This document shows, piece after piece, positions 39,814 through 49,664 of a stretch of DNA of 64,000 bases. The first letter of the stretch is position 1. Every line of letters begins with the position of its first letter. Origin of the DNA: Bathymodiolus brooksi (taxonomy: Eukaryota; Mollusca; Bivalvia; Mytilida; Modiolidae); the NCBI GenBank assembly GCA_963680875.1, contig OY804579.1, positions 27,637,804 to 27,701,803 of the forward strand. The letters are read 5' to 3'. The position numbers were made by a program, and so were the translations under genes. The notes under the pieces are model-generated. The model was not told where the DNA came from. It did no database searches and saw only the letters and a list, made by a program, of their open reading frames with translations.

Positions 39814-40163
39814 TCAATATTCAGGGAGTTTCCGTTACTTAAAAATGTCATTTTTTTTAAATTTGAGTGGAAATCTACTAAATAAGCCACAACATTTCGT
39901 AAAGTTCAAGTGATAAGTGGAAGAAATTTTTGATTGAAGTAAGGATTAAAATCAGTGGGACAAGCAAATTTGCCCGTTTTGGGGCCTTTAAAGCCCCAAA
40001 AACATATGATTTGGTGTACCTATAATATTGGTAAAACTTTTTGTCAAGTTTGGACCCATCACAAATTAGTAAATACTACTCAGAAATTACAATTTGGAGT
40101 TATGGTTACAGAAAAATCTTTCTGGGACAAAAAATTGCCACTTTTTGTAGAATCACCCATATA

Positions 40164-40344
40164 TCCATCCGCATTGGTATTATATACTTGACACCGGGTT
40201 AATATTACGATCTATCGAACTGTTTATTTACATTCAGACATGTGTTTACAAACATTAACACATATCCAATTAAAAAATAAACTTTGAACTACAGTAGCTT
40301 TCCTCCGTTGTTGCAATCTGATTTGAGGTCTGGCAAATAATAAT
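40164..40344. other. Intergenic spacer
   Basis: AT-rich DNA between two transposons; no feature seen. Confidence 0.5.
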
Positions 40345-40531
40345 GGACCAATTCAGAAATGACGTTGCATTATGGGTAAACAAATTACGAGGACGTTACG
40401 ACGCCATATTTATTGAACCAGAAAACGTAAACAAAATCAGCTGATCCAAATTTGTTTACATTGGCAACGGCGAGTTCCGACCAACCAACCAAAACTCGTT
40501 TAACCACATCTGAATTGACAGCAATTTGACA

Positions 40532-41275
40532 ATGAGGGATGAAGATGATTGTTTTTCGCCCTATAAATGTGCTAGGCTATTTCCAAGTGAAAATGAGTGG
40601 CCGTGGTCACTGAGTGAAGAGAATGTCCCGGCGGCTTCTTTGGAAAGATCGGACCCAGCATCATGTTCTCTAAGCACACTAAAATATTGGTTAAAATGTA
40701 GAGGAATAAGTTCCACCAATATGAACAAAGCTAAGGCAGTAGAGGTTGTTGAAAAGGCCATGAAAAACGATCACTTAATGAGCCAACCTATTGTGGATCC
40801 ACAATATCCTCATTTTACAGACAAAAACATTATGAAGCTACGACAGTGGTGACCTTAACGAAGGTATCCTAAAAGTATTTCCGTCTCTTAAACCACCAAT
40901 GTTTCCGTCCAAATCAGTAAAATGGGAGACTTCTGATGATATTTCTCAAGAAACCTTGAGTTATTTGAAAAACTTTGATCATAAAGCGATACTCAATTAT
41001 TACGCGGTGATGGCTGACCAGAGACACACGGGATTCCATAACCGTGCATTGATGAGAGGAATCCAACATCATGCTGCAGGACATGTAAGAGATCTTTCAT
41101 TCTGTCTCAAAGACCCCTCTGAGATCGAACTCATTGAAAATGGGCTCCACGTTCTTGCATCTGTTCAAGCCAGTATGAAAAATGCTCAGTACCAAACAAA
41201 ATTATCTCTCTACCAGTATGAACCCTTATCCAGGAAAATAAAGATCCGGTATGCAGAATGTACTTGTGTTGCAGG
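40532..41275 (+). pseudogene. Second ISL2EU protein (SAP/SWIM part), frameshifted and truncated
   Basis: The ATG at 40,532 opens MRDEDDCFSPYKCARLFPSE. A SAP-like helix pair follows (STLKYWLKCRGISSTNMNKA, residues ~50-70). The frame breaks near 40,850 (KLRQW-stop) and resumes in another frame as DSGDLNEGILKVFPSLKPPM. The later part has HVLASVQASMKNAQYQTKLS and ends ECTCVA, the start of a SWIM CxC motif, directly at a GTAAGT donor. The downstream exon with CxH and the YqaJ nuclease is absent. Family identity is from memory of ISL2EU second ORFs. Confidence 0.7.
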
Positions 41276-41626
41276 GTAAGTTAGGCACAGAGAATTTGTT
41301 CTCTTATTCAATAAAAGCAAAATGAATCTTACCTTCGCTATCTTTAAGTCTTCATATTCCTTGTGCATGTGTGTGGTCGCTGTGCTTATTTACATTCGCA
41401 AAGAAACTGTGCTAATGCCCATTTGGGGATTGAAAAATTGGAAGGTGGACTTATCCACTTATCCCCCGTTTTGTTGTTTAAACACACACAAATGAAATTC
41501 CATTTCAGAAATCATTTAATGTACAATTGAATGTTGTAATTCAAGAAGAACATTGTACAAAAAATTATATTTATAAGATTTCCCTTATTAGCCTCTGTAT
41601 ATTTTTGACAGATGTGTAACACTTAG

Positions 41627-42611
41627 TCATCCTCCAAAAATATACATAGTATAGTTATAAAAATATCGATTCATTTGTAAAATAAAAGGTAAGACAGGTC
41701 TCTGATCAATACACCGTGGAAACATTTTTTTCAGTTTTTCAGGACAAACAGAATTGAATTCTTCCGTTGTAGGATATATTGGGAGTTTCATGAATACAGA
41801 GTTGATCAACATACACCAGGTTTTAAAAATTGCATTTACGCTTCCAGTGCTCACATAAAATAAATCTGCTAAAACTTTCTCTGGAATGCTGTGTCGAAGC
41901 CGAAACCAATACATAAAATATTCTTCCAGAGGATCAAGGAGTCGCTTGCGACCATGATTTTCATTGAGGCATTTCTTTAAATATCCATAATACTGCGTGG
42001 GATTTCCGACAAGTTCCAACACTGACATAATATTTTAACATTTGGGAAACCTGTATATATAGTCTGAAGACAAAAAATTGTTCACGGAAAATGATTGTGT
42101 TTGCAGTTTTAAATTTTGCTCTGTCAATTGCCTGTTCTTTCGTTCAAGTTCATTTATTTTGGCTATTAGATCAATGTTTGGATTCAATGCACTGGGAACG
42201 TTATCACCAGACAGACTGTCCCACTTCGATTTTCTCAACATTATTAAATTCAGATACCGGCAAGCTTGTGACCTCCGGGTGGGGCGATTTTTGGGAAGTA
42301 TTATTTATTTTTTTGCCGTCTTGCTTCACTTGGTTCTTTTCATATTGTCTCATTTTATCTTTAGTATTTTTCCTACCACTCTTTGCACCAAATTTTTCTC
42401 CAATTTCGAGAGACGGAACGTCATTTTTCTTACGTTCGTTACCAAAGAAATGAAAAGAGCAAACTCGACTTGACGCTTTCAGATCGTTTTCACTCAATTT
42501 AAGGGCTTTCAACCATTTTTTTCGTATTTTAAATTTCTTAGGAAATGGTATGAAATTGATATCTTTGAATTTTCTGGAAGTCCTATGACAAATGATGCAA
42601 ATATTTGGCAT
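41627..42611 (-). pseudogene. ISL2EU transposase remnant: THAP + HTH_Tnp_4
   Basis: The frame from 42,611 begins MPNICIICHRTSRKF. It has the THAP C2CH pattern: Cys5/Cys8, then VCSFHF about 50 residues later, and a WLKAL core. Near 42,225 a frameshift moves to a coiled-coil frame (IDLIAKINELERKNRQLTEQ). Near 42,045 another moves to the HTH_Tnp_4 region (LDPLEEYFMYWFRLRHSIPE, then STGSVNAIFKTW and LPIYPTTEEF). The frame stops soon after MFPRCIDQ, where the DDE_4 catalytic domain should begin. Two frameshifts and a missing catalytic domain make it inactive. Confidence 0.8.
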
Positions 42612-42722
42612 TTTTACGGCTCAGCTGATTTTGTTTACGTTTTCTGGTTCAATAAATATGGCGTCGTAGCGTCCTCGTAATTTGTTTACCCATAATGCAA
42701 CGTCATTTCTGAATTGGTCCAT

Positions 42723-43680
42723 TACAGACTTACAGCTTTCTTCAGTTTTTGACTATCAGACTCAGTGGCAATTTACATTTGTACTATATTTTCATTTCCT
42801 GAGGCTTAGTTTGACCCTACTGTACTGTACTCCTATATATAGTTGGACCATTGAGCAAATTGACAGAGACATCGTTCTTCTGCTGAAGATCACACAAATA
42901 TGAGTTATTACAATTTGTGTGGTATTGGATCACAACACAGTAATATTTCAAAAGGAAAAGGGGGGAATATATAAAAATCACTGGTATGCAAGACTCCAAT
43001 CAAGGTAGACAGAAATAAAAATGTGACCTTGAATAGATGTCCTTAAGGTAGTTATGAATAAAAAAAAAAACCCAGATTGGTCAGAACAAATCAGTTCAGA
43101 CAGCTTTTTAACTATTTAGTAAATTTGGGCAGGGTAACGTCAGAGGGGTCGCAAAACAATGTTTCGAATAGTCGCAATTAACTTCTCCCAGAAGTCTCCC
43201 CACTTCTCTCTGTTGTCTCCCACTTCTCCCTGTGAGCTCTCTGAAAGTGAAAGAGAAGTCACTTCTCACTCTAATTTGAAAGTAGTGGGACCCCTGAGTT
43301 GCAAGTTACTGTGCATTTTAAAAAACATAAAAATATCTTACAAAACATAGAATGATGTTGCATGTCTCTTAGAATGTAGTGAAGGATTAATTTTTTTTCC
43401 ACAAATATGATGAAACAATTTTCCATGTCCTCTGACCATGGAGGCTGCCATTTTAACTGAACTGGTTCCGTGAAATAATTCAAAACAAGAATAGGTAAAT
43501 TATCAATTCTTCATTAATGTATTTTTACAATCTATAAAATTGCTATTTTGTGAGTCAATTTCATGTAAATAAATACGAGATGGTCCACCTCAAAATGAAA
43601 GAAGAAGAAGTTCGTCCTGATTTTTTTTCGTAAAAACACTTGTCAACAAATTAAACCTGGAACCAGCAAATAATCACTCG
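42723..43680. other. Upstream region of the G alpha gene
   Basis: No supported coding exon. At 43,145-43,300 a 'cagaggggtcg' / 'ggacccctgag' pair may be a worn MITE, without a clear duplication. Near 43,579 a short upstream ORF (MVHLKMKEEEVRPDFFS) ends before the G alpha start. The 5' UTR boundary cannot be placed. Confidence 0.4.
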
Positions 43681-43718
43681 CCGGAAGTTGGTTTGTTGTT
43701 TTGACGTCATGGGCGGGG
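43681..43718 (+). promoter_or_regulatory. Promoter-like motif cluster of the G alpha gene
   Basis: Within 38 bp are CCGGAAGT (ETS/NRF-2 consensus, 43,681-43,688), TGACGTCA (perfect CRE for CREB/ATF, 43,702-43,709) and GGGCGGGG (GC box, 43,711-43,718). They end 12 bp before the ATG. No TATA box is nearby. This fits a TATA-less housekeeping-type promoter; the sites could instead lie in the 5' UTR. Confidence 0.6.
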
Positions 43719-43730
43719 TGAGAGCCTACA

Positions 43731-44192
43731 ATGGCTGACATAATCATGTCATGCTGTATGACCGACACTGATAAACAGCAACGGAATACGAGTAAAATGA
43801 TAGATAAAGCCCTGGCTAAAGAGAAGATTACATTCAGAAGAACAATTAAAATACTATTACTTGGTGCAGGTGAAAGTGGCAAAAGCACATTCTTAAAACA
43901 AATGAAAATAATTCATGGACAAGATTTTGATGATGATGCTGTTAGAGAATTTAAAGGTGTGATTTATGGAAATATTGTTAAGGGATTAAGAGTTCTTCTT
44001 GATGCAAGAGACAAACTAAGTATTCCATGGGGTGATGAAGTTAACTCTAAATATGGTAGTTTCGTTTTCAGTTGTGACAATGCAAATAAACTAGATGAAG
44101 TGACATTTCAGCCGTATGTGGAACCTATGAAAGCATTATGGAAAGATTCTGGCATACAACAAGCTTATGATCGTAGAGGGGAATTTCAGCTG
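43731..44192 (+). CDS. G protein alpha subunit, G12/13 class, first coding exon
   Basis: 154 codons from ATG (context acaATGG, good Kozak) to the donor GTGTGT after REFQL-like GEFQL. The P-loop GAGESGKS is at residues 45-52 within KILLLGAGESGKSTFLKQMK. FLKQM, IIHGQDF, the LLDARDKLSIPWGD stretch and ALWKDSGIQQAYDRR match G alpha 12/13 more than Gq, Gi or Gs. Residue 2 is Ala, so there is no myristoylation site; Cys8-Cys9 are likely palmitoylation sites, as in this class. G12/13 proteins couple receptors to RhoGEFs at the plasma membrane. Switch regions and the NKxD motif lie in later exons not found here. The intron begins with a stack of transposons. Confidence 0.92.
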
Positions 44193-44302
44193 GTGTGTAT
44201 CTTACTCTTTGTTGTTTTTTTTTTAAATTCAGGTTGTACATGTATATTTTAGAACTGGGGACCCAGTGTCAAGTTGACCTGGACACCAGTCACCACAAAG
44301 GG

Positions 44303-45858
44303 AAATCTCGTTGAGATTAGGATTCCGAAGAAATTTTCTGTCTGTTCTTCATCCTAATCTCGTTTCAAGCCCTATCAAGGGTATTCTGGAAATTTTAAAT
44401 TTGACCACCCGGTGCATTCCGATGGATATTTTGGCATGGACGGATTGTGTCAGATCAAGTGCAGGTAAGATTTCATAGATAGACATATTTTCTAGTTCAA
44501 ATCTGCAAAAATATTGATATTTCCTTACCTTTTACAGCGTATATCCGACAAAATAATCCAAAATCTACTTTAAGCTGACCGCCATTTTACTGAACTCTAG
44601 AACTACACCACGTGATCAAAATTCGTGACGTATTTTGGTATAGTCTGTTTCGTAGTTCGAGATGTCGATGTCAAATATTATATTATAATTTAAAAATCCC
44701 ATATACACGGCTTGAAATTTTGTAATTTTGTTATAAATATTTTATTAAAACCAATCAACAGCCCATAAAAGATTAGTTCTAATAATAAAACCCTAAATGC
44801 TCGCTTACTCGCAAGGGTTATAACGGGATGCCATTACACGTAATGGAGCAGCCGCCGAGATTTTTTGCGCTCACTTACAGAGCTTCTGACGCCTGCATTT
44901 ATCAATAATAAGACATAACCTTTCCTTTTGTCCATTATTATAACAAGTTTGTATCACCTACCAGTATTTTAGAATGTAATTCCCACAAAATAAAAATCTC
45001 CTCTTTGAAAATTTTGAATTTCGTCATTTCCGGCCTCACTATTTAGATGTCGATACCATATTTGGCGATTTAGGCGTGAATGCTTACCAATCGTAACTAC
45101 TCGGCCATTCTCGCTACCCTGCAAATAACAGGGTAGCGAGAATGGTCGAGTAGTTACGATTGGAATGTTTACCATATTTAGAAAAGCTCCGCCTTCCGTA
45201 GTTTCCGGTTATGGAAAACGATCGATAAATTTGAACAAGGTTGTTGCTAACTTTGAAAAGCATATATTTCTCAGCCAAACCGATTTAACAAGGACTGGGA
45301 TCATCAGTAATTGTTATAATGAAATGTTTGAAGCGTAAATAGTGAGTTTTTATGTTTCAACTGCAACTTTTTTTTTGCTCCATTGTGACGAATGGGACCG
45401 CGTTGTAGCTCTGCCGAGACACAAGTTTGTCACAGGAGCTACATTATTGCAGCTAATAAAAGATATGCTTGCATATACACAATAAATAATTGACATCGAC
45501 CTTTCATTTAGAAACATGCTGTAGCAAAATTCGCGACGATTTTGATCACGTGGTGTAGTTCATGAGTTCAGTAAAATGGTGGTCAGCTTAAAGTGGATTG
45601 TGGATTATTTTGTCGGATATACGCTGTAAAAGGTAAGGAAATATCAATATTTTTGCAGATTTGAACTAGAAAATATGTCTATTTATGAAATCTTACCTGC
45701 ACTTGATCTGACACAATCCGTCCATGCCAAAATATCCATCGGAATGCACCGGGTGGTCAAATTTTAAATTTCCAGAATACCCTTGATAGGGCTTGAAACG
45801 AGATTAGGATGAAGAACAGACAGAAAATTTCTTCGGAATCCTAATCTCAACGAGATTA
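44303..45858. mobile_element. Mutator-like TIR element 1 (E1), ~330-bp TIRs
   Basis: Arms 44,303-44,635 and 45,530-45,858 are inverted copies starting AATCTCGTTGAGATTAGGAT, with a few differences. CACAAAGGG occurs directly on both sides (44,294-44,302; 45,859-45,867), a perfect 9-bp duplication. The core has no recognisable transposase but holds a 77-bp hairpin at 45,087-45,163. Long TIRs plus 9-bp duplication suggest a non-autonomous Mutator-like element. It starts 110 bp after the G alpha exon 1 donor. Confidence 0.8.
45087..45163. repeat. Near-perfect 35-bp-arm hairpin inside E1
   Basis: CCAATCGTAACTACTCGGCC at the left is matched by GGTCGAGTAGTTACGATTGG at the right. Both arms continue through CATTCTCGCTACCCTG and its inverse to a CAAATAA loop. 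One mismatch in 35 bp. Confidence 0.85.
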
Positions 45859-45867
45859 CACAAAGGG

Positions 45868-46533
45868 TAGATACGATAACGTAACCCTCAGTCCGCTTTT
45901 GCTCCCAGCGAGGGTTACGAATCTGTCCCATTCAACATATGGGAGCAGTGCCCGGAGTGATTCACAGCGGGTGGTTTTTTGTTCTTATTCCGTTGTAAGT
46001 GGTTGGAAAAATTAACAGGGGTGAAAGATAAATATATTTAGGTAAACCTTGAGGTGTTAAATAAATGCTGCATCAATCCATGGTAGACTTATATCCATCT
46101 GAAAATTTGAATGCATGAAATCTTCTTTCTGTCCGACATTTAGTTTACAAGTTGCTATTTCACGTGCACTTGCCTCGTTTTGGAGATATCCTTATTTGGA
46201 TCAATCGTAGTAAAGTTTTTCATATTTGGCATTCAGATCCATTTATGGATAGGCTCCGCCCATCACGAGAGTATAGGTAAGGTGCCATTGCGGACAAGAA
46301 ACAATTTTCGAATACTAAATCGATCGTGAAGGTAGAAACAGGTATTGTAATACTTATTTCATATCGCCATTACTTAAAAATTGTAGGGAATAATAAGTTA
46401 TGACCAGATATGCAAAAAGAAAATTGAAATATTCACTTAACGAAAATTTTAATTTGCTCCCATACGTTGAATGGGACCGATTCGTAACCCTAACTGGAGC
46501 ACAAGCGGTATAAGTGTTACGTTATCGTATCTA
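45868..46533. mobile_element. TIR element 2 (E2), directly abutting E1
   Basis: The ends TAGATACGATAACGTAAC and GTTACGTTATCGTATCTA are perfect for 18 bp and continue imperfectly for about 90 bp (GGGTTACGAATC..CCCATTCAAC). CACAAAGGG flanks both ends (45,859-45,867; 46,534-46,542), the left copy shared with E1. 666 bp, no coding. Confidence 0.75.
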
Positions 46534-46542
46534 CACAAAGGG

Positions 46543-47069
46543 GTCATACTAAAAAGTGCCTGGGACCGCCTGGGTACTGGAAATAACGCCCATCGTATTG
46601 GAATATTGTTTAAATCGAATACAAGCCTTGGTGTGAGGGCTCTTCCATTATAAAATAATGGAAGCCAACTATGAACAGTAAACAGGGTTTTTGTTTAAAA
46701 TGTATTATTTTTTTCATGCATTTGCCTGCATGCGTGTGATGTCATAACCGAGGCACGTGTCGGTAATTCATTTACTAATTACCCAATACACATACAGATT
46801 TTATACAAAACTAAAAACAACAAAGAAAAAGAAAATAAGATATAGCAAGTTATATATAATAGAATTGAAATAAACCTAATATTTACACCGAACTAGGGAA
46901 TACTCCCGGGTGCTTTTTAGTACGTAACTTGAACATTTACACTCACGGTAAGACCTCACTTAACATAATATTCCATTATAATTTCGACAAAAATTTGATT
47001 TAAACAATATTCCAATACGACTGCATTATTTCCAGTACCCGGGTGGTCCCGGTAGCTCTTTAGTATGAC
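46543..47069. mobile_element. TIR element 3 (E3), directly abutting E2
   Basis: GTCATACTAAAAAG and 'ctggaaataacg..cgtattggaatattgtttaaatc' are matched by inverted sequence ending TAGTATGAC at 47,069, with TIRs about 75 bp. The left flank is CACAAAGGG (46,534-46,542). On the right, CACAAAGGT (47,073-47,081) follows after three bases. The right flank is therefore not an exact adjacent duplication. Confidence 0.65.
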
Positions 47070-47118
47070 CGCCACAAAGGTATACCTTACAGCATTACTT
47101 ACAATAGAAATAATAAAT

Positions 47119-47310
47119 AATCTCCTTGAGATTTGACTTCCAAAGAAATTTTCTGATCTCTATCTCCAGTCTAATCTCGTCACAAGCACTAATAAAGGTA
47201 TTCTAGAAATTTAAATTCTGACCTCCGTGCATTCTGATGCATATTTTGTCATGGACATGTTGTGCCAAATTAAATGCAGGTAAGATTTCCTATATAGACA
47301 TACCATGCAG
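47119..47310. repeat. Diverged solo copy of the E1 TIR
   Basis: The order of 'aatctc.ttgagatt', 'ccaaagaaattttctg', 'gtctaatctcgt..caagc', 'gtgcattc.gatg.atattttg', 'atgcaggtaagattt' matches E1's left TIR with many substitutions. An older relative sits next to the recent stack. Confidence 0.65.
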
Positions 47311-48335
47311 TCCAGAGGGAAAACGCCAAATCCGTGATACCATCACGGACAAAATCGACAGTTCGCGGACCGTCGCGGTGATTCAACACGGACCATGATC
47401 GTGGACAAATTCTATCATTTTCATCACCATCGCGGAATCATGTTGAACGAGGATCCGTCGTGATGTCGCGCACAATGAACAACTACATTTTGTACAATGA
47501 GCAAATGCCAAATGTACTTAATAAACCTACGTATACAAAGTATCTCGATCGTATAAAGTTTGCCTTAAAAAATAAATGCAAATGTGGTCATTTTTATTGC
47601 ATGTGGATCTGATATTGATAAGAAATTATGCTTATCTCTGAAGTGATAAGGTCGTAAAAAAAGGTCATATCCTGTCATTAATTTCAAGTGTGGTGTTGTC
47701 TTATTTGATATTACACAAAGTATCTTAACTCTCCAGTAAGCACCACATGGAGATTATCCTCGTCTGTCAATCAACACTAAACAGTAACACACACCTGTCT
47801 GAAATGTAGAAAAGCAATTTATTGATGAGCATACCTTTTAATGGGTTATAATCCACATGCAAATGTTTGTGAATGATTTGATTTTGAATGCATGTATAAA
47901 AACGACAGAAATGTTTATCTGTGAAAAGATTTTAACAGCTTCCGGTAAAAACATTTCTTCCAACCCATACACTAACGGTGACAAACTTTTAAATGCTGTA
48001 TAAACATTTCTCTTTTAAATTATATCACCCTTCAATAGTATAAATTAATTGTACATTTGCCCCGGGGTCAGGATTAATTTTGTGAGACAATTACGAGTGG
48101 TTTCAATACGAGACAAGGGTAATGAATGATCGAACATGTTGAAGTACAATCTGTCATTGGAATCAAAATAATGAGACAAGACAAACTTTATTGTTCTTTT
48201 TTTAGTTGTGAAGAACAAAAATTGAAAATAAAATGGAGATTAAATATTTGTAAAACAATATACCTGTATATTGATGGAAATCACTAATGTACGTGCTCGT
48301 AAAGTAATTACATGTATACCCCCGCTTCCGTCTGT
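47311..48335. other. G alpha intron, no gene seen
   Basis: 47,325-47,475 is more GC-rich, with repeated 'cgtgat..catcacgga' and 'catcaccatcgcggaatcatgttg' words of both orientations; this may be an eroded repeat. The remainder is AT-rich with no supported feature. Confidence 0.4.
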
Positions 48336-48337
48336 CC

Positions 48338-48700
48338 AAGATATTTTTCGTCGCACTTTTCTCAGTAACTGTTGATGGCAGAAATCTGAAATTTGGTCAC
48401 AAGCGTCATATAGGTATACCATATTGTGGGTAGCGTTTTTGGACCTGTCAGATTCCTACTTCCTGTTTGCCGACTTTGTTGATTTTCATACACATTGAAC
48501 ATACAATGTATATGCACATTGTATGTTCAATGTATATGCACATTTTTCGTCACATTTTTCTCAGCAACTATTGATGGCAGAAATCTGATATTTGGTCACA
48601 AGCTTCATATAGGTACCCCATATCGTGGGAAGCGTTTTTGGACCCATCAGATTCCTACTTCCTGTTTGCCGACTTTGTTGTTTTTTATACACATTGAACA
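48338..48700 (+). repeat. ~180-200-bp tandem repeat, first two copies
   Basis: Units contain TTGATGGCAGAAATCTGA, 'tttggtcacaagc.tcatataggta', GGAAGCGTTTTTGGACC and CAGATTCCTACTTCCTGTTT. Two further copies are at 51,909-52,230, so the TA-flanked element between was inserted into the array. A 42-bp palindrome with arms ACATTGAACATACAATGT is at about 48,491-48,533. Confidence 0.85.
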
Positions 48701-49664
48701 TACAGTACAGCTGACAGCATACACTGATAAATGCTGAGCATTTAAAAGGCTCAGCATTCAATGCTGAGGTTTTATTGGGGGTCGTAAATCATGGGCTGAT
48801 GATCAGTTTTATTACCCTCACCTGTACAGATGGTCAGCAATTGAATGAACAATATGATCATAATGATTTCCAGGTAGATGTATCTGATTCAATAGGTGTT
48901 AGTAAAATTTACCTGAGCATGTATGTGTGATTTGTTACACTTGTGACTTATTTACATCATACATGATAAATTTTCTATTTTATAATGTAGTAATGTTTTG
49001 ATAATTCTAAAATTGAATTACAATTTCTTTGTTTTTCAATTGATTTGTTTTGTTAAAATTTCAATTATTATCTGTATTTCAAAATTTAAAAGTAAATTAT
49101 TTGAAAATATTTACATGTATACAATAAATGTGTATCTATTCTTTTTTTAACCATTTGTTTGTTGTCTTTTTTTCTTTTTCTTTTTTTTGTGGTAAAGCTT
49201 CATATTTTCTTCAATTTGTTTGTCTTATCAATGTTTTAAATCTTGAAAGTTAAATCTAACTAAACTGTGGATATTAAACTTGCTGCACAATCGGAGAATA
49301 ATATGTTTTAATTACATTTATTAAACATTCAAAATTCATGAATATTTATGAAAAAGAGATTTATAGTAATTTAATTTTAACCATTGAACATTTTACATTT
49401 TATAAAAAAAAATATATATCTATATAATTTAGGAATCTGGTTGAATATGTGTGTGTGTTTTTTTTCTTTTTCATTAGCATTAGCCTAGACAGCAATTTAT
49501 GACATTAGAGTGAATAAGTGGCAAATTATAGGTGTCCATAAATCCTTCATTGATTGAGATTTTCTATGTTTACCATATCTGTGTGTTAATATACAAAAAA
49601 TACTTAATTTGTCATTTTTTATATTGAAAAGAATGTATTATTAATCAACTGGCATATTTTTTTC

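Larger units (their letters stand above)
36050..40158. mobile_element. 4.1-kb TIR element of unknown superfamily
   Basis: The left end GGGTCATTCTACAGAAAGTG and inverted right end GGGTGATTCTACAAAAAGTG, followed by GCAATTTT on both sides, form TIRs of about 28 bp. ATAT (up to ATATAT) flanks both ends. The interior holds minus-strand coding pieces (39,813-36,797), an inverted duplication, a nested MITE and about fifteen copies of GTCATTCCTGTTACC-like words in both orientations. No DDE catalytic motif was found. The alternative is that the coding pieces are a host gene and the ends coincidental. Confidence 0.55.
40345..42720. mobile_element. ISL2EU-type DNA transposon, deleted copy
   Basis: TIRs of about 102 bp with only two mismatches (GGACCAATTCAGAAATGACG ... 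and its inverse) and AT on both sides (40,343-40,344; 42,721-42,722). It encodes two convergent proteins: a THAP + HTH transposase on minus (42,611-41,627) and a SAP/SWIM-like protein on plus (40,532-41,279). ISL2EU elements are known for a THAP/HTH_Tnp_4/DDE_4 transposase, a second YqaJ-recombinase ORF and a 2-bp duplication. Here the DDE_4 and YqaJ parts are missing, so the element is internally deleted. The nearly perfect TIRs suggest recent movement in trans. Confidence 0.85.

Noticed and set aside
43145..43310. hAT-like MITE upstream of the G alpha gene
   Set aside because: The 'cagaggggtc' and 'gacccctgag' ends match only loosely and no 8-bp duplication was found.
43643..43888. 81-codon minus frame across the G alpha start
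   Set aside because: Antisense shadow of the G alpha exon.
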